Assembly (NCBI GenBank): GCA_034670405.1
Contig: JAXDDX010000001.1
Span: forward strand, 3,446,501-3,510,500
From: Hoplostethus atlanticus
Lineage: Eukaryota; Chordata; Actinopteri; Trachichthyiformes; Trachichthyidae
Length of the DNA stretch: 64,000 nucleotides
Direction: 5' to 3'
Notes under the pieces: generated by a model
The model's input: the letters and a program-made list of their open reading frames with translations, nothing else
What the model was told of the DNA's origin: nothing
The model's database searches: none
Shown here: in pieces, positions 33,901-46,800 of the stretch
Layout: each line of letters starts with the position of its first letter
Numbering within the stretch: the stretch's first letter is position 1
Position numbers and translations under genes: made by a program

Positions 33901-35254
33901 ATCAGTAAAGGGTACTAACTTTAACTGTAATCAACAAAAAAGTAACTAATCAGTCCAGGATACTTGTAAAAATGGTGTAAGCTAATTGCAGTTATATGGT
34001 GGTTTGCTTCACGCGTTCACTTCATGAGTTGTTAATTGTTAGTTGTTAACATTGCCCATCGATTACTTCCAAGTATATCAAAGGGAGTCATCATATGTCA
34101 GGACTATTGCATTGTAGGTAGGATATTTCTTATCCAAGGCTTTGCTTAAGTTATGGTATCACAATGAAGGCCAAAATGTGCATGTTTTCTCCACAAATTT
34201 GTAGGAGAAATGAGATCCAAGACATCCAACAGCAAATAGATATTCTTCAAAATGCCATTGAGAGGGAGCAGGAGACGTCATCTGAGCTGGTGCTCAAGTG
34301 CAAGATGTTCTCCCATGGGGAGTTCAGGGCTGAAAAGCAGGTAAATCATTCATACGTGGAAAACCTAAAATGACCTTGACAAATTATGAATCAAGACGTC
34401 ACTGTGAAGATGGAGGATAGGCTGATTGGTATTATAAGGTTTTGGGTTTCGGCTGAAATCCATTGTTCTCCTGTCCCAGGATGAGATGCTCAACTGTCTA
34501 CACAAGATGGTGAAGGAGGCGTACAAGACATGTATAGGGGAAGTGGACTCTGACATCAGTACACTCGACATGCTGAGCAACATAGAGCTGAGGGTAGAGG
34601 AGATGTTGGACACACTGGAGACACTGCCAGCAGAGAGGGTGGAGACTGTGAAAGCAGTGAAGGACAAAGAGATGAGGCAAAAGTGTGTATTCCCCTCTCT
34701 TCTCTTAACTTTCAAATAACTTACATTCTTATCATATCTAACCTAATCACTGTTGTAACCTAGAGTGCAGCACTAAGCTGCCAGTCAGTCAGTCTGCCTG
34801 CTTCACTCTAGGATGCGTGAGGAGAAGACGCTGAAACAGAAACTTCAACAGAAGGAGAGATGTAAACTCGCCCAAGAGAGGGTCATGCGAGACCGCAAGG
34901 GAAAGGTGCGTTTCTGGTGAACCAGTTTACTGTCTAGCAGCAACACTTTCTCTCAATCTGGGCAATATAGCCGATTCACTGACTACCATATCTGATGCAC
35001 AATACTCCAGATTCAGTAATGACATATTTTCAGAAGCAGGTAAATTCATCATATCTATTGCGTATATTCCTGAATGATGATGTTATTTGTGAATGAAGAG
35101 TTAAGATATAATACACACCACAACTCCATGGTTCTAGGCTCTCCGCAAGATGATGCCACGATCAGAGCCTGCAAAAGTAAAGAAGAACAAAGTCCATAGG
35201 GCGAACACTAAGGAACTTGACGATGGCTTGTATTTCTGGGGTTTGCCTGTCTGA
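28701..35254 (+). CDS. ccdc38: Coiled-coil domain-containing protein 38
   Basis: Fifteen coding exons: 28701-28707, 28849-28893, 29741-29832, 29957-30125, 30399-30469, 30647-30810, 31078-31158, 32125-32285, 33220-33319, 33431-33527, 33640-33788, 34205-34340, 34480-34682, 34812-34905, 35138-35254. They total 1686 nt, 561 residues plus TGA, close to human CCDC38 (563), in frame throughout. The start is chosen as ATG at 28701, giving a seven-base first coding exon (MS plus one base). The product is charged and predicted helical, with heptad-like stretches (KETIKQLEMDIDKEYQRSHL; RRNEIQDIQQQIDILQNAIE) and a lysine/arginine-rich C terminus. The family is related to CCDC42/CFAP73 and linked to sperm flagellum assembly. 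Assignment rests on the sequence style, exact length and place next to hal. A tRNA-Tyr gene lies antisense in the intron after 31158. Confidence 0.85.
30305..30335. mobile_element. Short retroposon-tail-like fragment
   Basis: TTTCCCTACAAGGATCAATA followed by AAGTAC, the typical wording of a teleost retroposon 3' end, in the ccdc38 intron before the exon at 30399. Only the tail is recognisable. Confidence 0.4.
30815..31034. repeat. Trinucleotide/GATA microsatellite cluster with retroposon tail
   Basis: An ATT/AGT-rich stretch (30815-30930), ten GATA units (30931-30970), then ACTTTATTGATCCCCGGGGG and GGGGAATTC, then a GTA run. On the minus strand the order (GGGATCAATAAAGT then TATC repeats) is the usual end of a teleost retroposon with a microsatellite tail. 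Confidence 0.75.
31187..31193 (-). terminator. Pol III terminator of tRNA-Tyr
   Basis: Run of seven T on the minus strand, four bases beyond the tRNA 3' end. Confidence 0.85.
31198..31286 (-). tRNA. tRNA-Tyr (anticodon GTA) with a 16-nt intron
   Basis: On the minus strand the gene starts CCTTCGATAGCTCAGTTGG and ends with GGTTCGAATCC and GGCTCGAAGG plus discriminator A. The acceptor stem pairs CCTTCGA with TCGAAGG. The anticodon GTA is complementary to 31251-31253. A 16-nt intron (31234-31249) follows the base after the anticodon, the standard place for eukaryotic tRNA-Tyr introns. The A box and B box are intact. Seven T residues on the minus strand (31187-31193) just beyond the 3' end form a Pol III terminator. 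It lies antisense in a ccdc38 intron, starting 40 bases after an exon end. Confidence 0.97.
32762..32878. mobile_element. Palindromic MITE-like element
   Basis: A perfect 20-nt inverted repeat (32762-32781 and 32859-32878) separated by 77 bases, in the ccdc38 intron between exons ending at 32285 and starting at 33220. Perfect arms suggest a recent non-autonomous DNA element or part of one. The family was not identified. Confidence 0.6.
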
Positions 35255-35305
35255 ACAATGCCATCATCTTAAAACAGGTTACTGAATTGGTTCTTCATTT
35301 CCTAA

Positions 35306-35311
35306 AATAAA
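35306..35311 (+). promoter_or_regulatory. ccdc38: ccdc38 poly(A) signal
   Basis: AATAAA 52 bases after the ccdc38 stop codon, giving a very short 3' UTR. Confidence 0.7.
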
Positions 35312-36634
35312 ATCCTTTCAGAATACTCACTTTTCTTTCCGACTAGTTGCATATGTCACCAGTAGGTGGCAATGTTCCCACATATGAAGAGTTGAAAATT
35401 GCCTCTAAAGTGGAATCAACACACATATATTTGTAAAGGAATATAATGCTGGCTAAGAGATTTCTGATTTCTGCCTTGAATAAAATGGTTTATTAACTGG
35501 CACACTCGTCAGGGCAGGTTAGTTTCTTTCTTTGTATACTGAACAAAGTACAGAAGATAAGTTATCTAGGAATGAGGCCCAGTTCTCAATGAGACCCAAG
35601 ACTTATTTTGACTACAACTATTAATAGTGCGTTAAAAACCGATCATGACACTGAAGATGTTCTTAATATAAGTGAAATACAATTCATTTAGTTAGTGTGT
35701 ACAAAATATCAGGGCCACAATCCATGTCCATGATTGTCAAGAGGACTAAAAACCCTCTTTAACTGTCTCCTCACCTTCATCTCCATCTTCCCTTCATGAC
35801 TTAAGTGGATTTAATAGGTGAAATCAATAAGGAGTCACAGCTTTCACCTGGACTCACCTGGTCACTGTTTCACGGTCCGTTTTCATACATGCTCCACTTA
35901 AGACGTGATCTGCTAAGATGTTCATAAGCTAATCATACGCATCAAGGGTTTCTCAGGTGTTGTATCACAATACTCCTTTGTTTGTGACAGACAGACAAAT
36001 CAACCTCCGAAGACTGCAGGTAATCTGATAGTTGTTAGTTTACTCATGATTCCATAAAACACTTCAAAATTCCCGAGGCAACAGTTTCAGTGACACCTAA
36101 CCTGACCAAGTGTAATTCCACATACTGCAACGTGCCAGTGCCAAGCACAGGATATGCTTGCTCCAGCATTAGTCCCTATTGTTAAAAGGACATGTTTCTG
36201 CCGGGCCTGCGAAACTCATAGCACATTCACAAACAAGGGAAAGTACAATCTGAGAAGTGATCTGTGTCATTAAAAAAAGATAAGAGATAAGCAGCCTTGT
36301 CCACCTGTTTCTGTTGGAAAGGCACCAACGTCTTTTGGCAGCGCAGCCCCAAGCTGCCAAGCATGAAGCAGCAATGAACAGGGTCACTGAGAGGTAGCTG
36401 GAGATCAATCAGCCTGTTGAGCAACAAACTGATGACACTGACTAGTTTCAGTAGAGATTATTAGAGGCTTCTAATGACAAATAGATCCCGCTGTCAGGCT
36501 GCTGGTCCAAAATGAAGATGTATTGATATCACCCTCACGCACTCAATGTGTGTGTAGTTTGCAAGAGTTGCTGCAGCACATGTGTGTTATGCTATCCAAC
36601 AGCATGAGGACAGACACAGAGCCTAAAGCAGTCA

Positions 36635-36642
36635 GGGTGTGC

Positions 36643-36673
<31 letters not shown>

Positions 36674-36680
36674 GGGGGTA
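36635..36680. repeat. (GT)n followed by a long G homopolymer
   Basis: Short GT run then more than 20 consecutive G residues; the length is likely to be unreliable in any assembly. Confidence 0.9.
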
Positions 36681-39600
36681 GACATTCCAATCATAACACA
36701 CGCTCCGATCCCCGGCTCTTTCCCATCCTCAACCCAGATTATCATCCTGTTTGCCCCTCCACTGAGCATCTAGGGGGAGCTAATTACCCCTCACTGCCTA
36801 GGGTAAAAGTCAAGAGAGGCTGGGTCTGGGTTGGGAGGGCGGACGTTCAAGACACGTTCTCATCAATCAGAAACACTAATAGACGGCATAGCCACACAAC
36901 AGTTATACTTTAGCACAAACTTTCCAGTGTTTTATGGCCTTTTGCTGTACTTTCTTCAGTGAAGTGCCTCTGAAAGCAGTAAATAAGCAAGCAAATAACA
37001 CAGTAAGCACAACCCTTACCTGAGTAATGGAGCTGTTTTCTCTCAGCAATGTGTGTGTTTCATGCTTTGAACAGCAAAAGGGACCAGTCATGAATAACAA
37101 CCGCCAGAGGCTTTCAATTTGCTGCCCAAGGTCGCCGTGCTCGACACATCCTCATACCCCACCCCATGTGACCTTGGCTTGTTGAAAGGGGTACGCGCTC
37201 AGTGCTGTGTCAGGCAACATATCCGATGGGAAACAACTTCACTGGGCTCTCTGTTGCGTGCAGGTGTTTCTTATTGGAACCCTAACACAATGAGGTTCAC
37301 ACGCTCAGTAGTCATAACACCATAACACTGTGCTATCCAGCTGTCTGATTCATAATCAATAGTTTCCTTTAGCTGAAGTCCCTTCATCTATAACATTAGT
37401 CATTCCCCCTACTATGGCTGCAGGTATTTTATAAGCTAAAAAGACAGCCTGCTTTGTCAGCTGTCACATTACATTGCTGGATAAGAAGAAACCATACCTC
37501 TGGTTTGGTTAAAAAGTGTCACTGAGATGAACTGAGCCATTCTCTCCTCTCCCACTCTTAATAGTACTGCATGCTTTTGTTCATGCCAAAAGGCAGATGA
37601 CATAGCACAGGTACAATTTGGATCTGGGGCTCTCTGCGGGCCTTCCGCTTCCATCCACAGTAAAAAAATTGCGACAGATCCGCCTGCCTGGCTTTTATGA
37701 AGGTGAATAGAAGGGGATACAGAATCCCCTTGTTTCTATATCCACTCTTGCTCAGCCGTTAATTCAGGCCAGTGCTCAGTCATCTGTTGAGTCTTTCCTG
37801 TGCAGTACGAGAGCATGTCAAAAGGTGAGGTGAAATATAAGTATAAACTTCCAGAACCGTCTGGTTGGGGGGGCTGGCGGGGAGCCAGCGCTGTGGTAAG
37901 TAGTCTCAAGAGCTGTACAGCTGTCTACATGTCTAATATTAATACCTAAGAATGTTAATACCAAATAATTCACATCATGGAGAGAGTTGCACATGGGATT
38001 GATATGTATGTAATACAGGCCCTTCTCCATTCCTTGTCATAACAAATGAAAGGTCCCTTGTTTTCATATATACTATGGCTCAGGATAAGAATAATTGTAG
38101 TTTAGTTGAAAGAGAGAGATTTATTGGAGGAATTTGAAGACTTAAGTCCTTACGGGCAGAACGGTCACTGGACCCTGATCGGCCGACAGCACCAGCTTCT
38201 TTAATTCAAATGAGGTTAACCGGCTGAGTGGAGGCACTGCAGGGGGGTGTCAAATGCTGTTAACCGGCCTGATCGGAAGGATTCCAGTAACCCAAGTCCA
38301 GTTGTGACGCACTGACTGCAGTTAGTCCGAAACTGTCAATAAAAAAGGACGGATTTTTAAAAATGCCATAACTTTAAATGTAACCAATCAAAAACAAAAT
38401 CAAATTTTAACAATGTCGTCATCAAAAATCTTTGATCATTTCATGGATATAAATAGAGGATTCAAACTATCTGATCAAATGCAGTTGCGGGGAATGTTAT
38501 GGATTGGTAAAAGCTAATAAATACCAATGGACCAGTGACAGAGGACAGGAGGACATGTATGGAGAACACTTTTTAATGCCTACCCTTGAGCAATGCACCT
38601 ACTTTCCTTGCCTAAAGTATGTCTGGCTTTTTGTCTGGCTTTTACAGGAGAGTAGACAGATTACTTCCAAGGGTCTCAACAGTTCAGTGCACCAGAGGTA
38701 CTAGGTGACATGGCGGGATGAGGGGGAGGGAGTGATATCCTTTTACAGTCTGGAAATAAAGCAGGCCGGTGGCTGTGGAACAGCCCCGCGTCTGTCATCC
38801 CGGTGGGCTACTAGATGACGAGGCCGCAGCAACACCACTGCCTTAAAGACCAGCACCGGGCGGCTGCAGGGAGGGTGGTAATTTAACACTAGGAGGAGCC
38901 GTGTGTATTTCATTTCAATTTTCAATATGTCATCTAACTCTAACTCAACCTATTCTGACTCAGAAGTATAATAATTGACTTTATAATGCGACAAACATTT
39001 GTCTTCAGTATTCACAAATCCATGTATGAGCCATTGTCTGTGGGATTCGGTTCAATCAGGGGTTGTTTGATCGTACAACAAAACTGGGATAATCACTGGT
39101 TTGAGGTTTGAGCTGGCTTTCTTCTGGAAAAGAGAGAATGTTTTTCCTTAATGATATGGCTTGATAGACCTCAAGTTGGGTAATAGAATAACAACAAACA
39201 ACTGGAGTGGAAGAGAATGAAAGAATTTGTTATGTGCATCGCTTTCATCCTGCCGGGGGAATACAACACAGACCAGCCAAGATTAGACATCCTTCCTGAA
39301 GCATTTTCCATGGTGACTCCTGGGATTTGTGGATCGAAAAACATGCTAGTGATGTACAAAGAGAACAGCTCAAGGTGCATCACCCTTGCCCCGTCGGATC
39401 ATCTGGAGACAACCGAAATAACCCAAGCAAATCTAAAAACACACAGCCATGAACCCCGTCGCCCTGAAACAGAAGAGGCCGTCACTGTGACGAGAATCGC
39501 AGTATTCCAGGAATGTCCTGATCCGTCAGGGCTGGGATGCCTTAGGGAAGAGACTGGGAATGCTCTCTCCCCCTTGGCCCCCTCCTACTCCTCTAACATA

Positions 39601-40447
39601 TACCTATACGTATGAGTCAGGCCAACCTGTGAAAACAGAGAATGATTCAGTGACAGGTCATATTCATTACTCCTGACCTCAGGAATTTACAGGTATGGTC
39701 TATACTCTCAAAGGCATCTTCTCTATGGATCAGTCAGTTTGATCATTCGCTGTCTACGCCACACACATCATAAAGCTTTTACATGGTATCAAATGAATCT
39801 TATAAAATGTATTAGGCACTGACAGAGGCACCTGTGGTATCATATAGCCTTTTGTTAAAATGTCTCTTTCGACACACCAGGGTGATGTCACTGGTGAGGT
39901 AAACAACTGGTTTGCAAATGGCTAATTATTGGGGTCAAGGGTCGCGTGACCCTCAGGTCCAGGGCTGTTGTCTCTCTGACAAGGTAGGTAAGACATGGTT
40001 AATGAGTGGCAGTTAGTAATAAGTGGTGATATGTAGCAGGAATGCAGCACAATGGCACTTGTCAGTTAGTGCTCAAGTGGCTGGGTGGTTTGTGGAGGCA
40101 ATCTAGAAAGTCCCACATGTTGGATTGATTCAATAAGTCTTTCTGAAGACATAGAAAGGAGCTCTACCTGCTAGGGTCAAACTCTTATTTTTGGGTTGCT
40201 GGTGGAAAAAAATGTCTGTTATGTAAGATAGATGAATGATGATTTAAGTGTATGATGAGAATATGAAAATATAGAATATAGATGATGAAAAGTAAGAAGA
40301 AGTAGAGGAATATCATCATCTTCATCATCATCCTTTTCAGAAAAAAAAACACTTTAAAAGACAGAAGCGTTTGCTAATAAGAAGTACCGGTTGAATGGTT
40401 TTGATGATATTGTCCGGTTTCCATAGTCTCATTTTAAGGAGTAGTGT

Positions 40448-40455
40448 GGGCGGGG
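40448..40455 (+). promoter_or_regulatory. ntn4: GC box upstream of ntn4
   Basis: GGGCGGGG about 400 bases before the ntn4 start codon, a possible Sp-family site. Position is the only support. Confidence 0.3.
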
Positions 40456-40860
40456 TTTGGGAAAGATGACAAGCACGAGGGCGGTGCTTCCAACCTCTTC
40501 ATATTCCCAACTGTCAATGAAGGCTCCACAGCAAAGTTGAGCTTTGGAGGGTGTGGGATGGGATGATTAAAGGATAACGACTACAGTCCTCCACAGATAT
40601 TAACAATTTAACGGGACATTTGTAAACAACAATAAACACAACTACAACTAGGTTCAAATCTAACGTGTTTTTGAAGTCTGCGTCGTGACAGTTGTTTATC
40701 GGTACCAGTAGTTCAATGTATATCGGAAAGTAACATGTCAGAGAAATTACATCTCGCTACCCGTGGATGAAACTGCCGGAAGCGCGTTTCTTCGTCTCTT
40801 CCACACAGACAGCAGTCGGCGGTGAACTGAATGTAGACTAGGACTACAGCAGCTGCCAGG

Positions 40861-43800
40861 ATGAGACTGTGGACTTTACTTGTCCTGATCCCGATGTGCG
40901 CATCCTCTCCTCTTTCGACCGGTGAGTGTGATTCAGAAGAAGACAAGGGACATTTCTCACATTGAGGATGTAAAGAAATCAAGACTGTTTTGTAGACGTT
41001 TGTTATCCAATCTGTTTTACAGTATCATGAGAGAATACATTTGGGTATGGGGGCAAGTTAATGCCCTATTGAGATATACAAAGGACTGTCACTGTCACAT
41101 CTGTTACAAAACTGTATTTATTTTATCCCACACATGAATAAACTTCTATTAAAGTGTTTGCTGTCCTACCAGGTATCTCTAAATCCCAAGGTCCAGCTTT
41201 GGAGAGCCGCTGCGCCGGCCGAGCCTGCAACCCCCGCATGGGCAACTTGGCCCTGGGTCGAGTCCTGAGCACCCAGTCGACCTGTGGCTCCAACGACTCA
41301 GAGCTCTACTGCTTTTACAGGCAGAGTGCTGTCCCCTATAACCGGGAGTCCTGCTCGGCAGCGAAATGCAGCAAGTGTAACGCTGCCATCCCCGGCCAGG
41401 CACACCCGCCCTCTGCCATGAGCGACTCCTCATTCCGGTACCCTGACACCTGGTGGCAGTCGGAGGAGGGGGTCAAGGAGGAGACCCTGCAGCTGGACCT
41501 GGAGACTGAGTTCTACTTCACCCATCTCATCCTGGTGTTCCGCTCTCCCCGTCCCGCTGCCATGGTGCTGGAGCGCTCTCAGGACCGTGGCCGCTCGTGG
41601 AGGGCCCTCAGATATTTTGCCAGGGACTGTGAGGAGGCCTTTGGCCTGGCGGAGGAGGCTCCAGTGGAAGAGAATGGGGCAGCTTGTACCTCCAAGTACT
41701 CAGGAGCATTTCCATGTACCAGAGGAGAGGTGAGTTTTGTGGATGCTCTGATTGTCTATCAATAGGTTGTAGCAGGAGAGAGAGAGAGGGGGGGGGGGTA
41801 CACTAATGGAAGTCAAGTGTTTGTACCTTTATCTGCTCCTCTGGATTAAAACTTCAGTGTCAGTCCTCTCTTTGAGTGTGAACCCTCGCTCCTGCTCTGT
41901 GATAAGTCTCACTTTTTTTTGTGCCTTGAGTGCAGTGGAGCGCCTGCTTTTTGTGTATCTATAGCAGCAGTATGGTGTGTTACTATGAACACCGTGTAGT
42001 TGGAAACATTGCTTTAACAGTATGACATCCTGATATCTTCTTTGAGTTGTGAGGGGCAGCTGTGAAGCGTGAGAAGGATGCTGTGGCCCAGAGGAAGCTA
42101 TAAAGCTCGCAGTAAGGGTTTCAATAGTGGATCATTGTTTTACTTCTAAGAGAGATCTGAGAGTGACCGCATCAAAACATGCTGTCAGACATTCCCTCCA
42201 ACACTTCACAGCGACGCCCAGCATCTGCTCTCGTTGGTTGTAGGATGTATTGCATTCAGTACTCACCTCACAATATCACACAAAGCATTGAACAAACAAA
42301 CGACCGAGCTTTGTAAACTGATCTCCTCTGATGGGCTGTGGAAGACACACTTTTTTTTGTCAGGGATACTCTCTAAGCTGCAAACAGCTACGGCGTGCAT
42401 GGATAGAATATCAATGTTCACTTATCCCTCTGATGTTCTCCCAAAGCATTTTTGGACATGCTGTATCATCAGAGGTGGGGGGTTGAACCAGATATCCAGC
42501 GATGGTTTATTCATGAGCAACCCACTTCATTTACACAGATGAGAGAGAGAGAGAGAGAGAGGGAGAGAGAGGGAGAGGGAAAGAGAGAGAGCTGGCCAGC
42601 ATAGCTTTTTGTTTTTGCTCAAAACTCCCAGACCAAATGGGAGATGTGGTTGAATGTCTGAATGAATATATGGCTTTGACTGATCTCATAATTGCAGTGT
42701 GTTTGCAACAAGTATGTGTTCTGCTATGTCAGCTCTCTTGTGTAAGCCCCTCACCCTTCATAATTAGTGCCTCTGTGTCTGTGCAGACACTCAGAGGAAA
42801 CCCCCCAGTGTTGATCCCGCTGTGTGAAAACAGAAGGGGGTCCATCATGCATTTGATGTATAGAGTCAAGCTGAAACATAGAGACTCTTGTGCTTGTCGT
42901 GATGAGCTGAGGTATCAGAGTCATTTTAATTGTCAAATGCAATTAATGCACAGGATCACAGACAGTTCAACAGGACAGTGCAAGTGTGGATAGCAGACTA
43001 TAAGGTTGACCCTGTCAGTTTGCAGCAGGAGCGTCTGATAGGTTAAAGCAGTGGTTCCTCAGAGTGCACACAGGAATGCCTTGAGATTTTGATTAAATGT
43101 CGGAGAATTCATCTAAATTGGCTTAGGATCACACATTTCGTCCAGGTTGATGCATTTTTGGATCCAACATTTATTAACACGTTTCCTATATTTATACATT
43201 TATATGGCGCTTCCAAACATGAATCACTTAGTATGCCATGGATTTTTGTATCTTGCTATAGTGTGTGCCACAGCTCTGAAACTACTGGGATGAAGAGTTT
43301 TCATTCCTGATGATGTTATGATGAACAATAATGAATATTTGTTTATAGACAGAGAGGATGTGTCTGAATGACTAACATTCAACATTACTGCAGGATTGGA
43401 GAGAGAGGCAGAACAGGAACCATTTATGCATGTTTACTTTGGAACAAGTCAGATTTTCCTTAAATAGCAGCTATTTGAGGAGCATGAAAGGCAAACCAGA
43501 TTGATGCCTGTTTTTTATTTGGCAGAACAAGGAACAGAAACTTGATTTGTGTTTTCGTTATGGTCTGTCTTTGTATCTACAAAGATCGGCTTTTTTTCAC
43601 CCCTGAGAAAATATACATGCGGAACAAAACAGGTTCTGAGAGATTTTTCTGTTTTTTTTTGTGCTAACTCTCCTCCTTCCTCCAAGGTGATCTATCGTGC
43701 CCTGTCGCCCTGGAACTCCATGGATCCCTACGGCCCAGCTGCCCAGGACCAACTTATGGTCACCAACCTGAGAGTCCGCCTCCTCCAGCGGCAGCCATGC

Positions 43801-46800
43801 CCCTGCCAGGCCAAACACCCTGGTGCCGCTTTGCCCACAGACCATTATGCCATCTACGACTTCATCGTCAAAGGCAGTTGCCTCTGCAATGGGCATGCAG
43901 AGCACTGTGTGCCAGCCAGTGACTACCATCCAAACCAACAGAGGACCAATAACATGGTGAGCAATTTGGAAGGCTAGTGTTGTAAATACACAACTCACTG
44001 GTGTCTGATACTCCACCATCACGGCCAAAACAAAGCTCTCCATGCACAGTTTGTTCTGCTGTGTAGATGTTGCCCCATCAGTTTCTGCCTCGTGTTTGTC
44101 TCCATATTTGTTTGTTTGTGTGTTGGGATTGGGAGTAGAAGGTTTTCGGTTTTTAGGTGTTCCCACCACTCCCTGGTTACTCAGCTGTGCCGTGGTATGT
44201 GCTGCTGAGGCTGAGGGCTGTAGCGAAGCCCACAGCTTTTACCTACTATTACAGGGATTTAAAGATGTGGAAACCTTAATTATGGTGTTAAACTTAATGC
44301 TTTAACAACCCATATTCTCTGTCATGTTATTCTCTTTACTGTAAATGGAGAATAGCAACACTAGCTGAATACCAACATGGCTTAAGATGCTATAGTCACG
44401 CTACCCAGTGTGAAACCACAGTGGCTGTACATTTGAAGGTTGGTATGATACAATACAGTTTGCTAAGCACTTTTGTTTCTGGGAACCTTTTAGATCACGT
44501 GACACTAAAACACCGTTGACGAGCACATTGGGGTGTATGTGTTTCTCCGTGCATGCAGGTAAAGTGATACGCCGTTGTCTGTTTGGTGTGTTTGGCTGGC
44601 AGGTCCACGGGAAGTGTGTTTGCAGACACAACACAGCCGGTGACCACTGCGAGCGCTGTGCACCTCTCTACAATGACCAACCCTGGCAGGCGGCCAACGG
44701 CATCCTAGGGACACCACATGAGTGCCAGAGTGAGTGAAGGGACAACAGAGTCAAATGCCGTGTAGGACTCACAGCGTGTGCACGTATTTCTGCCATAAAT
44801 TCATTATGTTATTATCGCAAATCAGATTTTCAGAAACATTCATAAGGACTTTCAACTAAGATGAATAGCAGAGCGATTACTCTCATGATGACAGCTGTTG
44901 TCATTGCGATCGCAGTCTCTCATTCATCGTCCGGTTCCGTCCTAACACAGAGTGCAAATGTAACGGCCATGCCCAGGGCTGTCACTTCAACCGTGGATTG
45001 TGGGTGGCATCGGGGCGGCGGAGCGGCGGTGTGTGCGACGACTGCCGCCACCACACAGAGGGCCGCCACTGCCAGAACTGTAAGAAGGGCTTCTACAGGA
45101 ACCCCAGCAGACCAAAGACGGCCCCTGACTCCTGCAGACGTAAGGCCCTATAGTACTCTAACACACTTTGTTTTAGGAGTATCCACTGGCTTCTGTCTTA
45201 AAGCTTTATATTAATAAAGAACCTGGGTGACTGCCAGCTGAAAATTAGCTTTTGATAGAGAGAGATCAGTACCGGAGATTTGATTTTGTGTTCACTATCC
45301 ACATTAAAGCTGATTGATCTCTTTAATGATGGTATTTTCTCCAGGACTTTTCCAAGTTGCTGCAGTTGCCTTGCCAGTGATTAGATAGCTAGATGACTCC
45401 AGTCCCCTCCTTAGTAGGAGTGAAGGAGACAGTACTTTTTTGGAATGTGACAATAATTGTAAACAGTGGAGGAATTTCCCATGGTCCATACGAGCACATT
45501 TTTCCCATTCCTGCCCTTTCCCCCAGGCATGCTGCAGCATTTGTAAGAACAAAACACACCGTTTTTGGAAACAAACGAAGCAAGTCTGAAACAAAAATCA
45601 GTCTATCATCACGAGGGACCATCAGGCAGCGAGCCTGGCAGTGTGAAGAGGGAGCGATTTACTGTTTGTTTTTGCTGCAGCTGCGTAAAGCGCGTTGTCC
45701 GTGGCTGACGCTCCCGTCTTGTCACTGGCTACAGGAGGCGGATAGAATAGATTTATTTTCATGTTGTCGTGGGAATTTACTGTATGCACTCTCAATATGT
45801 ATGCGTTTATTTGTGTTGGTGTTTGTGTGGGTGTGTGTGGCCTTTGTGTGGGGATAGGAGACATGTCTATTGAGCTGAGTCAACAGACTTGAGAGATGTT
45901 AACACACGGCCTGTTCTATTCCCCTGTGCAGCCTGTTCTTGCCACCTTGTAGGCGCCGTCCCGTCAGGTGGTGGCGCCCTCTGTAACCCTAGCAATGGGG
46001 AGTGCACTTGTAAGCCGGGTGTTGGAGGCCCCCACTGCGACCGCTGCATGATGGGATATTGGGGGCTCCATGAATATGGCTGCCGGCCATGTGACTGTGC
46101 AGGGGACTGTGATCCCTTACACCGGTGACTGCATTTCTGGGTGAGTGCCAGTACTTAATACCATATCCGTTTGGAGGAAGCGATGTACACTACAGAGGTG
46201 CGGTGTATCCTGGTTTATTAACACTAAGAGTTATGTTGCCTCTGACTTGTATTACCTCTGCGGCACACAGCCCCGATGTGGAGGTCTTCTATACAGCCAC
46301 TGGCCACATGGGACACATCAGCAATAACAGTGAGCCGGCACTCTTTAGGGTAGAGGAGCTTTTCTCTGCACTGCACCACTCTGGTGAGTCACAGGTCATA
46401 TCATACAGAACACATCCTGATGATGAATTATCTACCCACACAGATAATAGTGTGGATGTTTAGATGTATAACTCATCATCACATGATTCGGTTGAGTCTC
46501 ATGAATCTTGTGAATCTTAATCCTGTTTCATTTCCCCCCAGAGAAATGCGAGTGTGTAGAAATGACCCTTGGCAGCCCTAAACTCTTCTGTGCTATGGAG
46601 TATGACTACGGTAAGTGCTATTTGACACAGGGAATCGATTCAGTGTTGTGTGAGTCAGCCATGACTTAAAGGGTGAGGCCATTTGAGAACATAATGGAGT
46701 CTATGGCTGCTTCAAGCCCAAGAGATCTGCCCATAATGAAAATCCAAATGCTGAAAAATGCTCCCGGTTGTTTCCGGCTAGCGATTCCATAAAAAGTGCT

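Larger units (their letters stand above)
35312..40860. other. Gene-poor region between ccdc38 and ntn4
   Basis: About 5.5 kb with no coding exon that I can recognise on either strand and no sequence resembling SNRPF, which lies here in human. It contains a (TG)n plus G-homopolymer run at 36635-36680. The ntn4 promoter and 5' UTR are expected in the last 500 bases, where a GC box (GGGCGGGG at 40448-40455) occurs. Confidence 0.6.

Noticed and set aside
39217..39615. 132-codon plus-strand open frame between ccdc38 and ntn4
   Set aside because: No recognisable domain, no splice partners and no family resemblance.
35312..40860. Search for SNRPF or USP44 in the ccdc38-ntn4 gap
   Set aside because: No Sm-fold motif or ubiquitin-protease boxes were seen in either strand's open frames.
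44861..45214. 117-codon plus-strand open frame rich in T and A
   Set aside because: Out-of-frame shadow over ntn4 exon 5 (44951-45139).
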